This document shows, piece after piece, positions 28,299 to 37,951 of a stretch of DNA of 64,000 nt. The notes under the pieces were generated by a model, which saw only the letters and a list, made by a program, of their open reading frames with translations, was not told where the DNA came from and ran no database searches. Every line of letters begins with the position of its first letter. Position 1 is the first letter of the stretch. Source of the stretch: CAWATZ01 sp963784995 (lineage in GTDB: Bacteria > Planctomycetota > Planctomycetia > Gemmatales > Gemmataceae); NCBI GenBank assembly GCA_963784995.1, contig CAWATZ010000006.1, forward strand, positions 310,001 through 374,000, in the 5' to 3' direction. The position numbers and the translations under genes are program-made.

Positions 28299-31200
28299 TT
28301 ACTTCCCGCCAACCCGTGCCACGTCATGGGCGTTCGCATCGAATGCCGCCATCACCGCTTCCTCTTCCGACAGACCCAGCTGCTTGAATTTCAACTGCGT
28401 TTCAATCACGCGCCGGTAGTCGTTGGGGTAAACCTTGACAAACCGCGGCACCATTGTCCTCCACGCCCCCAGCACCTGCCAGGCCCACTCGCTGCGCGTG
28501 TACTCGGCGTGCTTGAGGATCATCTGCCGGACCAACTCGATCTCCTCGGCATCCTCCAGCTTGAACAGCTTGACCATCTCCTGGTTGCAGTTGCGCGGGA
28601 AGTCGCCGGTCTCATCCAGAACGTAGGCGATGCCGCCCGACATGCCCGCCGCGAAGTTCTTGCCGGTCGGCCCCAGCACAACCACCCGGCCGCCCGTCAT
28701 GTATTCGCAGCCGTGATCGCCCACCGCCAGGACCACCGCGTTGATGCCGCTGTTGCGCACGCAGAAGCGCTCGCCGGCCATGCCCCGTACGTACGCCTCG
28801 CCGCTGGTGGCTCCGTAAAAGGCGACGTTGCCGATGATCACGTTTTCCGACGCGACAAACGTCGAGCCCTCCGGCGGCATGACGATGATCTTGCCCCCAG
28901 ACAGACCCTTACCAACGTAATCGTTGGCGTCGCCTTCGAGCATCAGGGTGATGCCCCGGGGCACGAAGGCCCCGAAACTCTGGCCGGCAGAGCCCCGGAA
29001 GCGCAGCAGGATTGTGTCCTCCGGCAGACCGGCCGCGCCGAAGCGGCGCGTGACCTCGCTGCCCAGCATGGTGCCGACGACCCGGTTGACGTTGCGGATC
29101 GGCATGGGCGGCGGGGCCACCCTCGTGCCATTTTCCAGGGCCGGCTTGCACATCGGAATCAGCGTGGTGCGGTCCAGCGCCTCGTCCAGGCCGTGGTCCT
29201 GTTTGTCCTTGCAATACCACACACGGTTGGCCGCCTCTTCCGGCTGGTGGAAGATCGGCGACAGGTCCAGGCCGGAAACCTTGTAGAAGTCGATGGCCTT
29301 TGTCGTCTCCAGCACCTCGCTGTGCCCCACCATCTCCTCGAGCTTGCGGAAACCCAACTGGGCCATCCATTCGCGGACTTCCTCGGCGATGAAGCGCATG
29401 AAGTTGACCACGTGCTGCGGGTCGCCGGTGAACTTCTTGCGCAGCTCCGGGTCCTGGGTGGCCACGCCGACCGGGCAGGTGTTCAGATGGCAGACGCGCA
29501 TCATCACGCAGCCCAGCGACACCAGCGGCGCGGTGGCGAAGCCAAACTCCTCGGCCCCGAGCAGGGCCCCGATGACCACGTCCCGGCCGGTCTTGAGCTG
29601 GCCGTCCACCTCGACGACAATCCGGCTGCGCAGGTCGTTGAGCAGCAGCGTTTGCTGGGTCTCGGCCAGGCCCAGCTCCCAGGGAGCGCCGGCGTGCTTG
29701 ATGCTGGTCAGCGGGCTGGCGCCCGTGCCGCCGTCGTGGCCGCTGATCAGCACCACGTCGGCGTGGGCCTTGGAGACGCCGGCGGCGATGGTGCCGACGC
29801 CGACCTCGGCCACCAGCTTGACACTGATCCGGGCTTGCGGATTGGCGTTCTTCAGATCGTGGATCAGCTCTTTCAGGTCCTCGATGCTGTAGATGTCGTG
29901 GTGCGGCGGCGGCGAGATCAGCCCGACGCCCGGCGTCGAATACCTGACCTTGGCGATCCAGGGATAGACCTTGCTGCCGGGCAGCTGGCCGCCCTCTCCC
30001 GGCTTGGCTCCCTGGGCCATCTTGATTTGCAGCTCTCTGGCCATGACCAGGTATTCGCTGGTGACGCCAAAGCGTCCGGAGGCCACCTGCTTGATTGCGC
30101 TGTTCTTCGAGTCGCCGTGCTCGTTGGTCCAGCGATAGCGTTCGGGATCTTCGCCGCCCTCGCCGGTGTTGCTCTTGCCGCCGATGCGGTTCATGGCGAT
30201 GGCCAGCGTCTCGTGTGCCTCCTTGCTGATCGAGCCGTAGGACATGGCGCCCGATTTGAACCGGCGCATGATCGATTCGACCGGCTCCACTTCCTCGATG
30301 GGGATGGGCTGCCGGATCGATTTGAACTCGAACAGACCGCGCAGGGTGCAGAGCCGCCTGGCCTGGTTGTTGACCAGACTGCTGTATTCCTTGAACACCT
30401 TGTAGTTGCCGGTTCGGCAGGCGTACTGGAGCTTGTGGATCGTCTCGGGATTGAAGAGGTGATACTCTCCCTCGCGCCGGTACTGGTAGTGGCCGCCGGC
30501 ATCGAGGGTCCGGCCGGTGCCGGTTCGATCGGAGAAGGCCCGGCCGTGGCGGGCCAGCACTTCCGCGGCAATCACGTCCAGGCCGACGCCGGAGATCCGC
30601 GACGCCGTCCAGGTGAAGTAGCGGTCGATCACGCTCTTGTTCAATCCGACCGCCTCGAAGATCTGGGCGCCGCAATAGCTCTGGGCGGTCGAGATGCCCA
30701 TCTTGGACATCACCTTCATGACGCCCTTGCCGAGGGCCTTGACGTATTGCTTGATCGCCTTGGCGTGGTCCATGCCGTTGAGCGGCATGCTGGCGGAGCA
30801 GGTCGTCGAGGGTCTCAAACGCCAGGTAGGGGTTGATGGCCCCGGCCCCGTAGCCGATCAGCAGCGCGAAGTGATGCACCTCGCGCGGCTCGCCGCTCTC
30901 CAGCACCAGGCCGACCTTGGTCCGCGTGCCCTCGCGGATCAGATGGTGATGGACGCCGGCCACCGCCAGCAGGGCCGGGATGGGAGCGTGCTCCGCAGTC
31001 ACCCCGCGATCCGACAGGATGATGAAATCGTGACCGGAAGCGACGGCGGCGCTGACCTTGCGGAACAGCCCCTCCAGCGCTCGTTCCAGCCCCACGGCCC
31101 CGTCCCCGGCCGGGAAGAGGATCGGCAGGGTGATGGTCTTGAAACCGCCCGGCCCGCTGCCGTCCAGCCGGCGGAGCTTGTCCAGCTCCTCGTTCTTCAG

Positions 31201-32913
31201 GATGGGCGTATCCAGCTTGATCTGCCGGGCGGACACGGGGGTCGGCTCCAGCAGATTGCACTCCGCGCCGATGGTGGTCTCCATCGACATGATGATCTCT
31301 TCGCGGATGCAATCGACCGGCGGGTTGGTCACCTGGGCGAACAGCTGCTTGAAGTAGTTGTACAGCAGCTGCGGCCGATCCGAGAGGACCGCCAGGGCCG
31401 CGTCATTGCCCATCGAGCCGACGGCCTCGTTGGCTTCCTGGGCCATCGGCGGCAGCAGGATCTTCAGGTCCTCGGTGGTGTAGCCGAACACCTGCTGGCG
31501 CAGCAGCACCGTTTCGTGGTCCGGTTCGTGGAACCTCGGCCCCACGGGCAGGTCGTCCAGGGAAACGAGGTTGTCGCGCACCCAGTCCGCGTAGGGCAGG
31601 GCCTGGGCCATTTGCTGTTTCAGCTCCTCGTCGGCGATGATCCGGCCCTGCTCCAGATCGACCAGGAACATCCGGCCCGGCTGCAGCCGGCCCTTGTGCA
31701 GCACCCGCTCCGGCGGAATGTCGAGGACGCCGACTTCGGACGCCATGATCACCAGGTCGTCCTTGGTGACGTAGTAGCGCGACGGCCGCAGGCCGTTGCG
31801 GTCCAGCACGGCGCCGATGCGGACGCCATCGGTGAAGGCGATCGACGCCGGTCCGTCCCACGGCTCCATCAGGCAGGCGTGATACTCGTAGAAGGCCCGC
31901 TTGGCCGGGCTCATGGTCCTGTCGCCGCTCCACGGCTCCGGGATCATCATCATGACCGCGTGCGGCAGCGACCGGCCGGCCAGCACCAGCAGTTCCAGGG
32001 CATTGTCGAACTTGGCCGAATCGCTGCCGCTCTCGTCGATGATCGGCAGCAGCTTCTCGACGTCCGGCCCGAACAGCTCGGAGCGGAACATCCGCTCCCG
32101 GGCGTGCATCCAGTTGACGTTGCCGCGCAGCGTGTTGATCTCGCCGTTGTGGCACAGGTAGCGGTAGGGATGGGCCCGGGCCCAGGTCGGGAAGGTGTTG
32201 GTGCTGAAGCGCGAATGGACCAGCGCCAGGGCCGAGTCCATCGCCGGATCTTTCAGGTCGGGGAAGTAATGCTCCAGCTGCGGGGCGTTGAGCATGCCCT
32301 TGTAAATCAGTGTCTTGCTGGACAGGCTCGGCAGGTAGAACATCCCGCGCTGTTCCAGGCCCGACTCCCGAGCAGCCTTCTCCATGCGCTTGCGGATGAC
32401 GTACAGCCGGCGCTCGAACGCCAATTCATCGCCTGGAAGACAGCCCTCCCGACCAATGAAAACCTGCCGCATCGCCGGCTCGCCCCGTTTGGCAGTGGGG
32501 CCGATGTCGGTGTTATCGGTAGGCACGTCCCGCCAGCCCAGGACGGTCTGTCCCTCCTCGCGGACGATCTGCTCGAAGGTCTCCTCCACAGTCCGGCGCT
32601 GCACCGGGTCGGTGGGCAGGAAGACCAGACCCGCACCATAGGCTCCGGGACCGGGAAGGCGAATCCCCAACTGATCGCATTCCCGCTGCAAGAAGCGATG
32701 GGGCATCTGCAAGAGAATGCCGGCCCCGTCTCCGGTGTTCTTCTCGCAGCCGCACGCGCCGCGATGCTCCAGGTGTACCAGGATCTGGATCGCTTTGCGG
32801 ACAATGTCGTGCGACCGGCGGGCTTTCAGATCGACGACAAAGCCGACGCCGCAGGAATCGTGTTCGTTCTGCGGGTCATACAAACCTTGCCGGGAAGGAA
32901 CCGCCTCCGTCAT
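28299..32913 (-). CDS. gltB: Glutamate synthase large subunit, one frameshift
   Basis: About 1537 residues, full length for the family. The N-terminal Ntn amidotransferase domain has its nucleophile Cys in NEHDSCGVGFVVDLKARRSHD. A central domain (VNWMHARERMF, NGLRPSRYY), the FMN-binding synthase domain (SYGSISKEAHETLAIAMNR, GGKSNTGEGGEDP, SGHDGGTGASP), the 3Fe-4S cysteines around CVMMRVCHLNTCPVGVA and a C-terminal beta-helix (GLSGGKIIV, GATSGEAYVRG, GDHGCEYMTGG) follow. It makes two glutamates from glutamine and 2-oxoglutarate together with GltD. One frame change near 30795, between FETLDDLLR and NGMDHAKAIKQYV, breaks an otherwise intact essential-type gene, so an assembly error is likely. 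The ATG overlaps the LysR gene's stop (ATGA). Confidence 0.95.
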
Positions 32914-33923
32914 GGCACTGTCCTCTTTCTGCGGGTATGGTTCTGGTCCCGCTTCGCGTTGTCGTCTGGGTGCTGGTTTGTCTCACTCGTGGCTCCGTTT
33001 CGTGACCCGGCCGCGGCCTGGCCATTCTCGGCCGAGCGCAGCAGTTCAATGAAAGCCAGGGCCGCGTTGCCCGGAGGCTGTCGTCGATGAATGATGCCGA
33101 CGGGGCGGACCAGCCGGCATCCCTCCAGGTGTAAGGCCCGGAGGGTCCCCGCTTGCAATTCCTCACGCAAGGTCGGCTCGGGCAGCAAGGCCAGCCCGCC
33201 GCCGATCTCCACGTCTTTCTTGATGTGTTCGATGTTGTCGAACGTATGCACCACCTCGACCTCGACCCGCTTCTCGCGCAGGAACCGGTCGATTTCACGC
33301 CGGATCACCAGGTCCTTGTCAAAGGTGACAAACTTCTGGCCATCCAACTGGTCCGGCTGGACCGTCTCCAGCTGGGCCAGCGGGTGAGCGGGCGAGCAGA
33401 CCACCACCATTTCCTCTTCCCGCCAGGGAAGCACTTTCAGCTCGCGCAGCCGGCCGGGAAACGAGACCAGGCCCAGATCGACCGTCCCCTCCAGGACCCG
33501 CTGGTACACCTGGTCGGGATGGACGTAATCGATGTGGACCCGGGCGTGGGGATGCTCCGCCTCGAAGCGCTCGACGTATTGCCCCATGTCCCACAGTCCG
33601 ACTGAGTAGATGGCCGCCACGCGCACGCTGATGGCCTGGCCGATAAACGACCGGCGCAGGGACGCCTCCAGCTCCAGATACTGCTCGATCAGCCGCTTGC
33701 AGCCCTCGTAATAGGCCTGCCCCATGGGCGTCAGCTGCATCGGCCGCTTGGTGCGGTCGAAGAGCAGGCCTCCCAGGCTCTCTTCCAGGTTGTGAATCCA
33801 CCGGCTCACCGTGGGCTGCGGCAGATTGTTCACCTTCGCGGCTTCCGAGCAGCTTCGCAAGCTGGCCACGTCACAGAAGACTTTCAGCTCCGCAAGCTGC
33901 GGAAGATTGGTCAGCTGTTGCAT
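32910..33923 (-). CDS. LysR-type transcriptional regulator upstream of gltB
   Basis: About 337 residues. The N-terminal winged helix-turn-helix reads LAELKVFCDVASLRSCSEAA followed by TVSRWIHNLEESLGGLLFDR. A periplasmic-binding-like effector domain follows (RVAAIYSVGLWDMGQYVERF, VDLGLVSFPGRLRELKVLPW). The tail after about residue 300 is low-complexity and Asn/Arg-rich. The ATG at 33923 starts just before the HTH. Its stop overlaps the gltB start (ATGA), so regulator and glutamate synthase genes are one transcript, unlike the divergent gltC-gltAB order of Bacillus. It plausibly controls nitrogen assimilation, although the ligand is unknown. Confidence 0.88.
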   Translation of the reverse strand: MQQLTNLPQLAELKVFCDVASLRSCSEAAKVNNLPQPTVSRWIHNLEESLGGLLFDRTKRPMQLTPMGQAYYEGCKRLIEQYLELEASLRRSFIGQAISVRVAAIYSVGLWDMGQYVERFEAEHPHARVHIDYVHPDQVYQRVLEGTVDLGLVSFPGRLRELKVLPWREEEMVVVCSPAHPLAQLETVQPDQLDGQKFVTFDKDLVIRREIDRFLREKRVEVEVVHTFDNIEHIKKDVEIGGGLALLPEPTLREELQAGTLRALHLEGCRLVRPVGIIHRRQPPGNAALAFIELLRSAENGQAAAGSRNGATSETNQHPDDNAKRDQNHTRRKRTVP

Positions 33924-34061
33924 GGAGAGAATGTTAAGTATCCGCTGGGCGAATAGCAAGATGACATTGGATAAAAAAAGTGAATTTGTTGAAGACGCCA
34001 GGAGCGAAGAACGGACGATCGGCACGATCGAACGGGGGTCCAGACGAGTGGTTGAGGGGAA
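33924..34061. other. AT-richer promoter region of the LysR-gltBD unit
   Basis: The 138 bp upstream of the LysR gene are clearly poorer in GC than the surroundings (for example TTGTTGAAG and AAAAAAAGTGAATTTG). That fits a promoter for the minus strand. No gene or clear consensus boxes were found. Confidence 0.4.
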
Positions 34062-34385
34062 AAAGAAATGGGGCTGTTTGGCCACACGTGGCAAACAGCC
34101 CCGGACTCTGGAGGACGTCTACGACACGACCTGGGACTCGGAAGGCTCTCGGACCCGCCGAAGCGCTTCGCGAAGTCTTCCCGGTGGAAGACCGACTGGC
34201 GGGCTTGCCCCAGGCCACCGGGAAGACTTCGCGAAGCGCTTCGGAAGCGGGGCTGAAACAGCCTTCCCTGGGATGCATCGGACAGCAAACGCTCGGGCGG
34301 CGCAACGCCGCCCTGGTGCAAAGCACCGGAGCTAGACCTGGCCCTCCAGAGGCCCCGTCCCTGGGGTCGGTGAAGGAGTGTTTTA
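34062..34385 (+). ncRNA. Structured repeat element, copy 1 (candidate ncRNA or mobile palindrome)
   Basis: Copy 1 of a ~320-bp element repeated at 37600-37925. In order: a hairpin GGGGCTGTTTG...CAAACAGCCCC (34070-34080 with 34092-34102); a conserved spacer; a perfect 30-bp stem (34158-34187 with 34215-34244) around a 27-base loop; then conserved small hairpins GGCTGAAACAGCC, GGGCGGCGCAACGCCGCCC and GGTGCAAAGCACC and a closing CCCC/GGGG stem. Flanks and loop match copy 2 while the 30-bp stem is unrelated in sequence. It lies upstream of the large WD40 gene in the same orientation. The strand is inferred from that and from a T-run after the last stem. No Rfam family was recognised. Confidence 0.7.
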
Positions 34386-34492
34386 CAACAGCTTTCGCCA
34401 TCTCGCAAGCAAGGCAGAAAAAAACTTGAACGCGCCGGGCCTGTTTCAGGCACTACAGTCCAGGAAGCCAATCACTGAGGGAGAACCGACCC

Positions 34493-37400
34493 ATGAAGCC
34501 AAGCCTTGCTCTTGTGCTGGCCCTGACGACTCTGGCCGCGGGGGTCAGCCTGGCCGCCTTCCAGCCGGCGGTCCCCGGGGCTGTAGGGAACGCCCTCCGT
34601 GGCGTTCCGGAGCCGGTCGCCGCGATCGAGCCGGAGCTGTTCGTGCCGCCGCCCGATCCTGGCGTCAAACCCATCAACGAGGAGGTGCTGACACTGGCCT
34701 TCTCGCCCGACGGCAAGAAGCTGGTCACCGCTGGGGCCTGGTGGGGGCTCGGAGGGCAAATCAAGATCTGGGACGTGGCCAGGGCCCGGGAACTGGTCAC
34801 CCTCCGGGGCGTTCCCGGAGTGCGGACGGTCGCGTTTTCCCCACAGGGGACGCTCTTCGCCACCGGCGATTTCAAAGGGACGATCAGACTGCGCGACAGC
34901 ACCACCGGCGAAGAGCGTGCGGCGGTGAAAGCCCAGCAGGCTGGCATCAATGGCCTGGCCTTTTCGCCGGACGGCGAGACGCTGGCCTGTGCCGTGCTGG
35001 ATCGGACCGTGAAACTCTTCAGCGTGAAAGACCTGAAGGAGCGGCAAGTCCTTCGCGGGCACACCGAGATGGTCCTTTCGGTGGCGTATTTCCGCCAGGC
35101 CCCGGCCATCGTGAGCTGCGGCGGAGACAGGACCGCCCGGATCTGGGACCTCACCACCGGCAAGGAAAAGTTTATCCTGAAAGGTCATGCCGGCGGCGTC
35201 GAGATGGTGGCCATTTCGCCGGACGACCAGGTGATCGCGACGGCCAGTTGGGACGCTACCATCCGCCTCTGGGATGCGGCCACGGGTCAGGAACAGGCCA
35301 CCTTCAAAGCGGCCAAACCGATCCCATTCAACGCCGTGGCTTTTTCCCCGGATGGGACCCGCCTGGCCGGCGCCGGCGCGGATGGGACGGTCAGCCTCTG
35401 GGACGTGAAGACCAAACAACTGATCGGCAGTCTGCAAAAACACGTGCAGACCGTCTGGACGCTGGCCTTTTCTCCGGACGGCAACCTGCTGGCCAGCGGC
35501 AGCAGCGACACGACCGCCAAACTGTGGGACCTGAAGGCCGGCAAGGAAGCGGCGACGTTGCGGACCAGCCTGGCCGGTCAGCTCCATTCAGCCGGTCCTG
35601 AGCCTGGCTCACGCACCCGATGGCAAGGTCTTTGGGGTTGCCACGCAGAACAAGACGGCACAGGTCTTCGACAGCCAGACCGGCGATCGGCTGTTCGTCC
35701 TGGAGGGGCATACCGACACGGTTACCTGTCTGACGTTCGCGCCTGACGGTCAGACGCTGGCCACCAGCAGTCTGGATAGGACCATCAAGATTTGGGATCG
35801 GGCCACCGGCAAGGAAAAACACACCTTGAAGGGCCACGGCGCCAGCGTGCAGGCCCTGGTCTTCGCCGCGGACGGCAAGACACTGGCCAGTGCCGGGGAC
35901 GACAAGGTCATCAAGGTCTGGGATGCCCAGCAAGGGAAAGAGCTGGCCACGCTCAAGGGGCACGAGGCGAGTATCCGGGCCCTGGTCCTGTCGCCGGACG
36001 GCCGGACGCTGATCGCCGGCAGTGTGGATGGCGTCATCAAGGTGTGGGACCTGGCCCAGCAAAAGGATGCGAAGACTTTCAAGGGGCACGAGGGCAGCGT
36101 GCGGGCGCTGGCCGTATCCGCGGCGGGGCTCCTGGCCAGCGGCGGCGACGATGGCATGGTAAAGCTGTGGGACCTGAAACAGGGCAAGGAGGGCCTCACC
36201 CTGAAGCATCCGGCCGAAGTCCTGTCGCTGGCTTTCTCTCCGAGCGGCCAGACCCTGATCAGCGGCTGTCAGGACTCGACTGTCCGGATGTGGGACCCGG
36301 CCACCGGCAAGGTCCGGGGCACCCTCACCAGGCACGGCAGCGAGGTCACGGCCCTCTCCGTCCATCCTCAGGGAGAGTACCTGCTCAGCGGTGGGAGCGA
36401 AGGCGTGCTGCTGCGCTGGCCAAAACCCGTCAGCGGCTTGCCGCAGTTGCCCTTGCTCTTCCGCCAGGATTTTCGGAACCAGCAGATCGCTGGGGATTCC
36501 TTGAAGTATCTCTCTGCCGAAGCAGCCAAGCGGTGCAAGGTGGAAGCCGAGGGCCTGCGCATCAGCCTGCTGGGCAAGAACGGCACACTCCAGAAGAGCG
36601 GCATCCAGACCCGCTTCGGAGTTCAGGGCGATTTTGACGCTACCGTGTCCTACGAACTGCTTCAGGCGGAGTGGCCCCGAAAAGGCCCCGGCGTCGGGGT
36701 GCGGTTGATCGTGGCGGCCAACACGCCCAGCAGAGGAGAGCTGATGCTGGGTCGCATGAACCGCCTCGATGGGCTTGGCTACGCCTGCAACCTCTCGGCC
36801 CGGGACGCGGAGGGAAAACAGCAGATCAGGTCGGAAGGGTTCGCCACCGAGGTCCGCTCGGGCAAGCTCCGCCTGGTGCGTCAAGGGGCGATCGTCACGT
36901 GTCTGGTGGCGGAAGAGGGCTTCGATCGCTTCCGCAAGCTGTGCGAGCGCGAGCTGGGGAAAGAAGACCTGATGAACGTCCGCGTGGTCGCCGACGCCGG
37001 CGCCGCGGACAATCCGCCCCTGGAGATCCGGATTCGCGATTTCGAGGTCCGGGCCGAGCAGGTCGCGAAGGCGGCTCCGGTCCCAGCAGCCAATCGGCCC
37101 GTTCAGGGAGACCCGGCGATTCAACCCCCTGTCGGGGTGGTCCCGGACGTTCCCCGGAAGACGCCGCCAGACCCCCAGGCTCAACCCCCCTCTGGCGGGG
37201 TCAAGGACGGTGCCGGCAAGACCTCGCCGGACGAGTCGGATACGTGGCTCCTCATCCTCGCGATCATTGGGCTGGTGTTCGCTGGAGCTTTCTTCGCCTG
37301 GGCCCTCTGGTTCCGGCTGAGGCAGGGTCGAGCCGAGGCCAAATCCCTGGCGCAACCCACCGGGCGCGCGGCTGACTCCTCGGAGAGGCCAAAGACAAGG

Positions 37401-37571
37401 ACCGAAGCGGTGAAGACGGACCGCCCGGTGCAACGCCCCGGGAGTGCGGCCATTTCCTTTGCCTGTCCGGATTGTGGGCAGAAGCTCAAGGTCAAGGCGG
37501 AGGTGGGCGGCAAGAAGATCAAGTGCCCCCAGTGCAGCAAGCCCGTTCTGGTGCCGCAAGGCGAAGCGTAG
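34493..37571 (+). CDS. Large secreted WD40 protein with DUF1583-like domain, TM helix and zinc ribbon, one frameshift
   Basis: About 1025 residues. After a signal peptide (LALVLALTTLAAGVSLAA) and a short insert coded by a dispersed repeat (VGNALRGVP) come about 13 WD40 blades, for example GHGASVQALVFAADGKTLAS. A domain resembling the Planctomycetes-specific DUF1583 follows (FRQDFRNQQI, GVQGDFDATVSYELL, GKLRLVRQGAIVTCL). Then come a Pro-rich linker, one membrane helix (LLILAIIGLVFAGAFFAWALW) and a C-terminal zinc ribbon CPDCGQ...CPQC. The frame changes near 35583, between two blades. The layout puts propeller and DUF1583 outside and the zinc ribbon in the cytoplasm. Both flanks carry the ~320-bp structured repeat. 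Confidence 0.85.
34580..34608. repeat. 29-bp dispersed repeat after signal peptide (copy A)
   Basis: GCTGTAGGGAACGCCCTCCG plus TGGCGTTCC, containing the palindrome GGAACGCC/GGCGTTCC. The identical 29 bases occur at 51943-51971. Both copies are read in the same frame as AVGNALRGVP just after a signal peptide in otherwise unrelated proteins. Confidence 0.95.
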
Positions 37572-37599
37572 CCTAACGCGGACAAGAACAACCGGCGCG

Positions 37600-37925
37600 G
37601 AAAGAAACGGGGCTGTTCGACAGGTTTGCCGAACAGCCCCGGACTCTGGAGGACGTCTACCACGAGACCTGGACCACGGAAGGCTCTCGGACCCGCCGGG
37701 CAATAGTGCCCTGGCCAGCGGCTGGGACCACGCCTGGCGGGGTTGTTCCAGACCAGCCGCTGGCCAGGGCACTATTGCCCGGAAGCGGGGCTGAAACAGC
37801 CTTCCCTGGGACGGATGCACAGCGAAACGCTCGGGCGGCGCAACGCCGCCCTGGTGCAAAGCACCTGAGCTAGACCTGGCCCTCCAGAGACCCCTTCCCT
37901 GGGGGTTTGTGCGAGGGCTGTTGTA
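37600..37925 (+). ncRNA. Structured repeat element, copy 2
   Basis: The first hairpin is GGGGCTGTTCG...CGAACAGCCCC (37609-37619 with 37630-37640). Against copy 1 a T-A pair has become C-G, so pairing is kept. The 30-bp perfect stem (37696-37725 with 37753-37782) shares almost no sequence with copy 1, yet has identical stem length, loop length (27 bases) and about two thirds loop identity. The 3' hairpins are nearly the same as in copy 1. It follows the WD40 gene and precedes the convergent dhaKL gene, filling this 380-bp gap. Confidence 0.7.
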
Positions 37926-37951
37926 TTCCAGCGGGAGCCGGCGGACAAGCA

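Noticed and set aside
28299..32913. gltB as a true pseudogene
   Set aside because: Only one shift in about 4.6 kb, no other damage, and gltD and the regulator are intact. An assembly indel is more likely.
28326..33090. Two long plus-strand frames opposite gltB
   Set aside because: gltB is unmistakable on the minus strand; the opposite frames are Asp/His/Gln-rich shadows.
34062..37925. Structured repeat as an insertion sequence
   Set aside because: No transposase frame is inside either copy and I see no clear target-site duplication. A non-autonomous element cannot be excluded, but the stem replacement does not fit a standard IS end.
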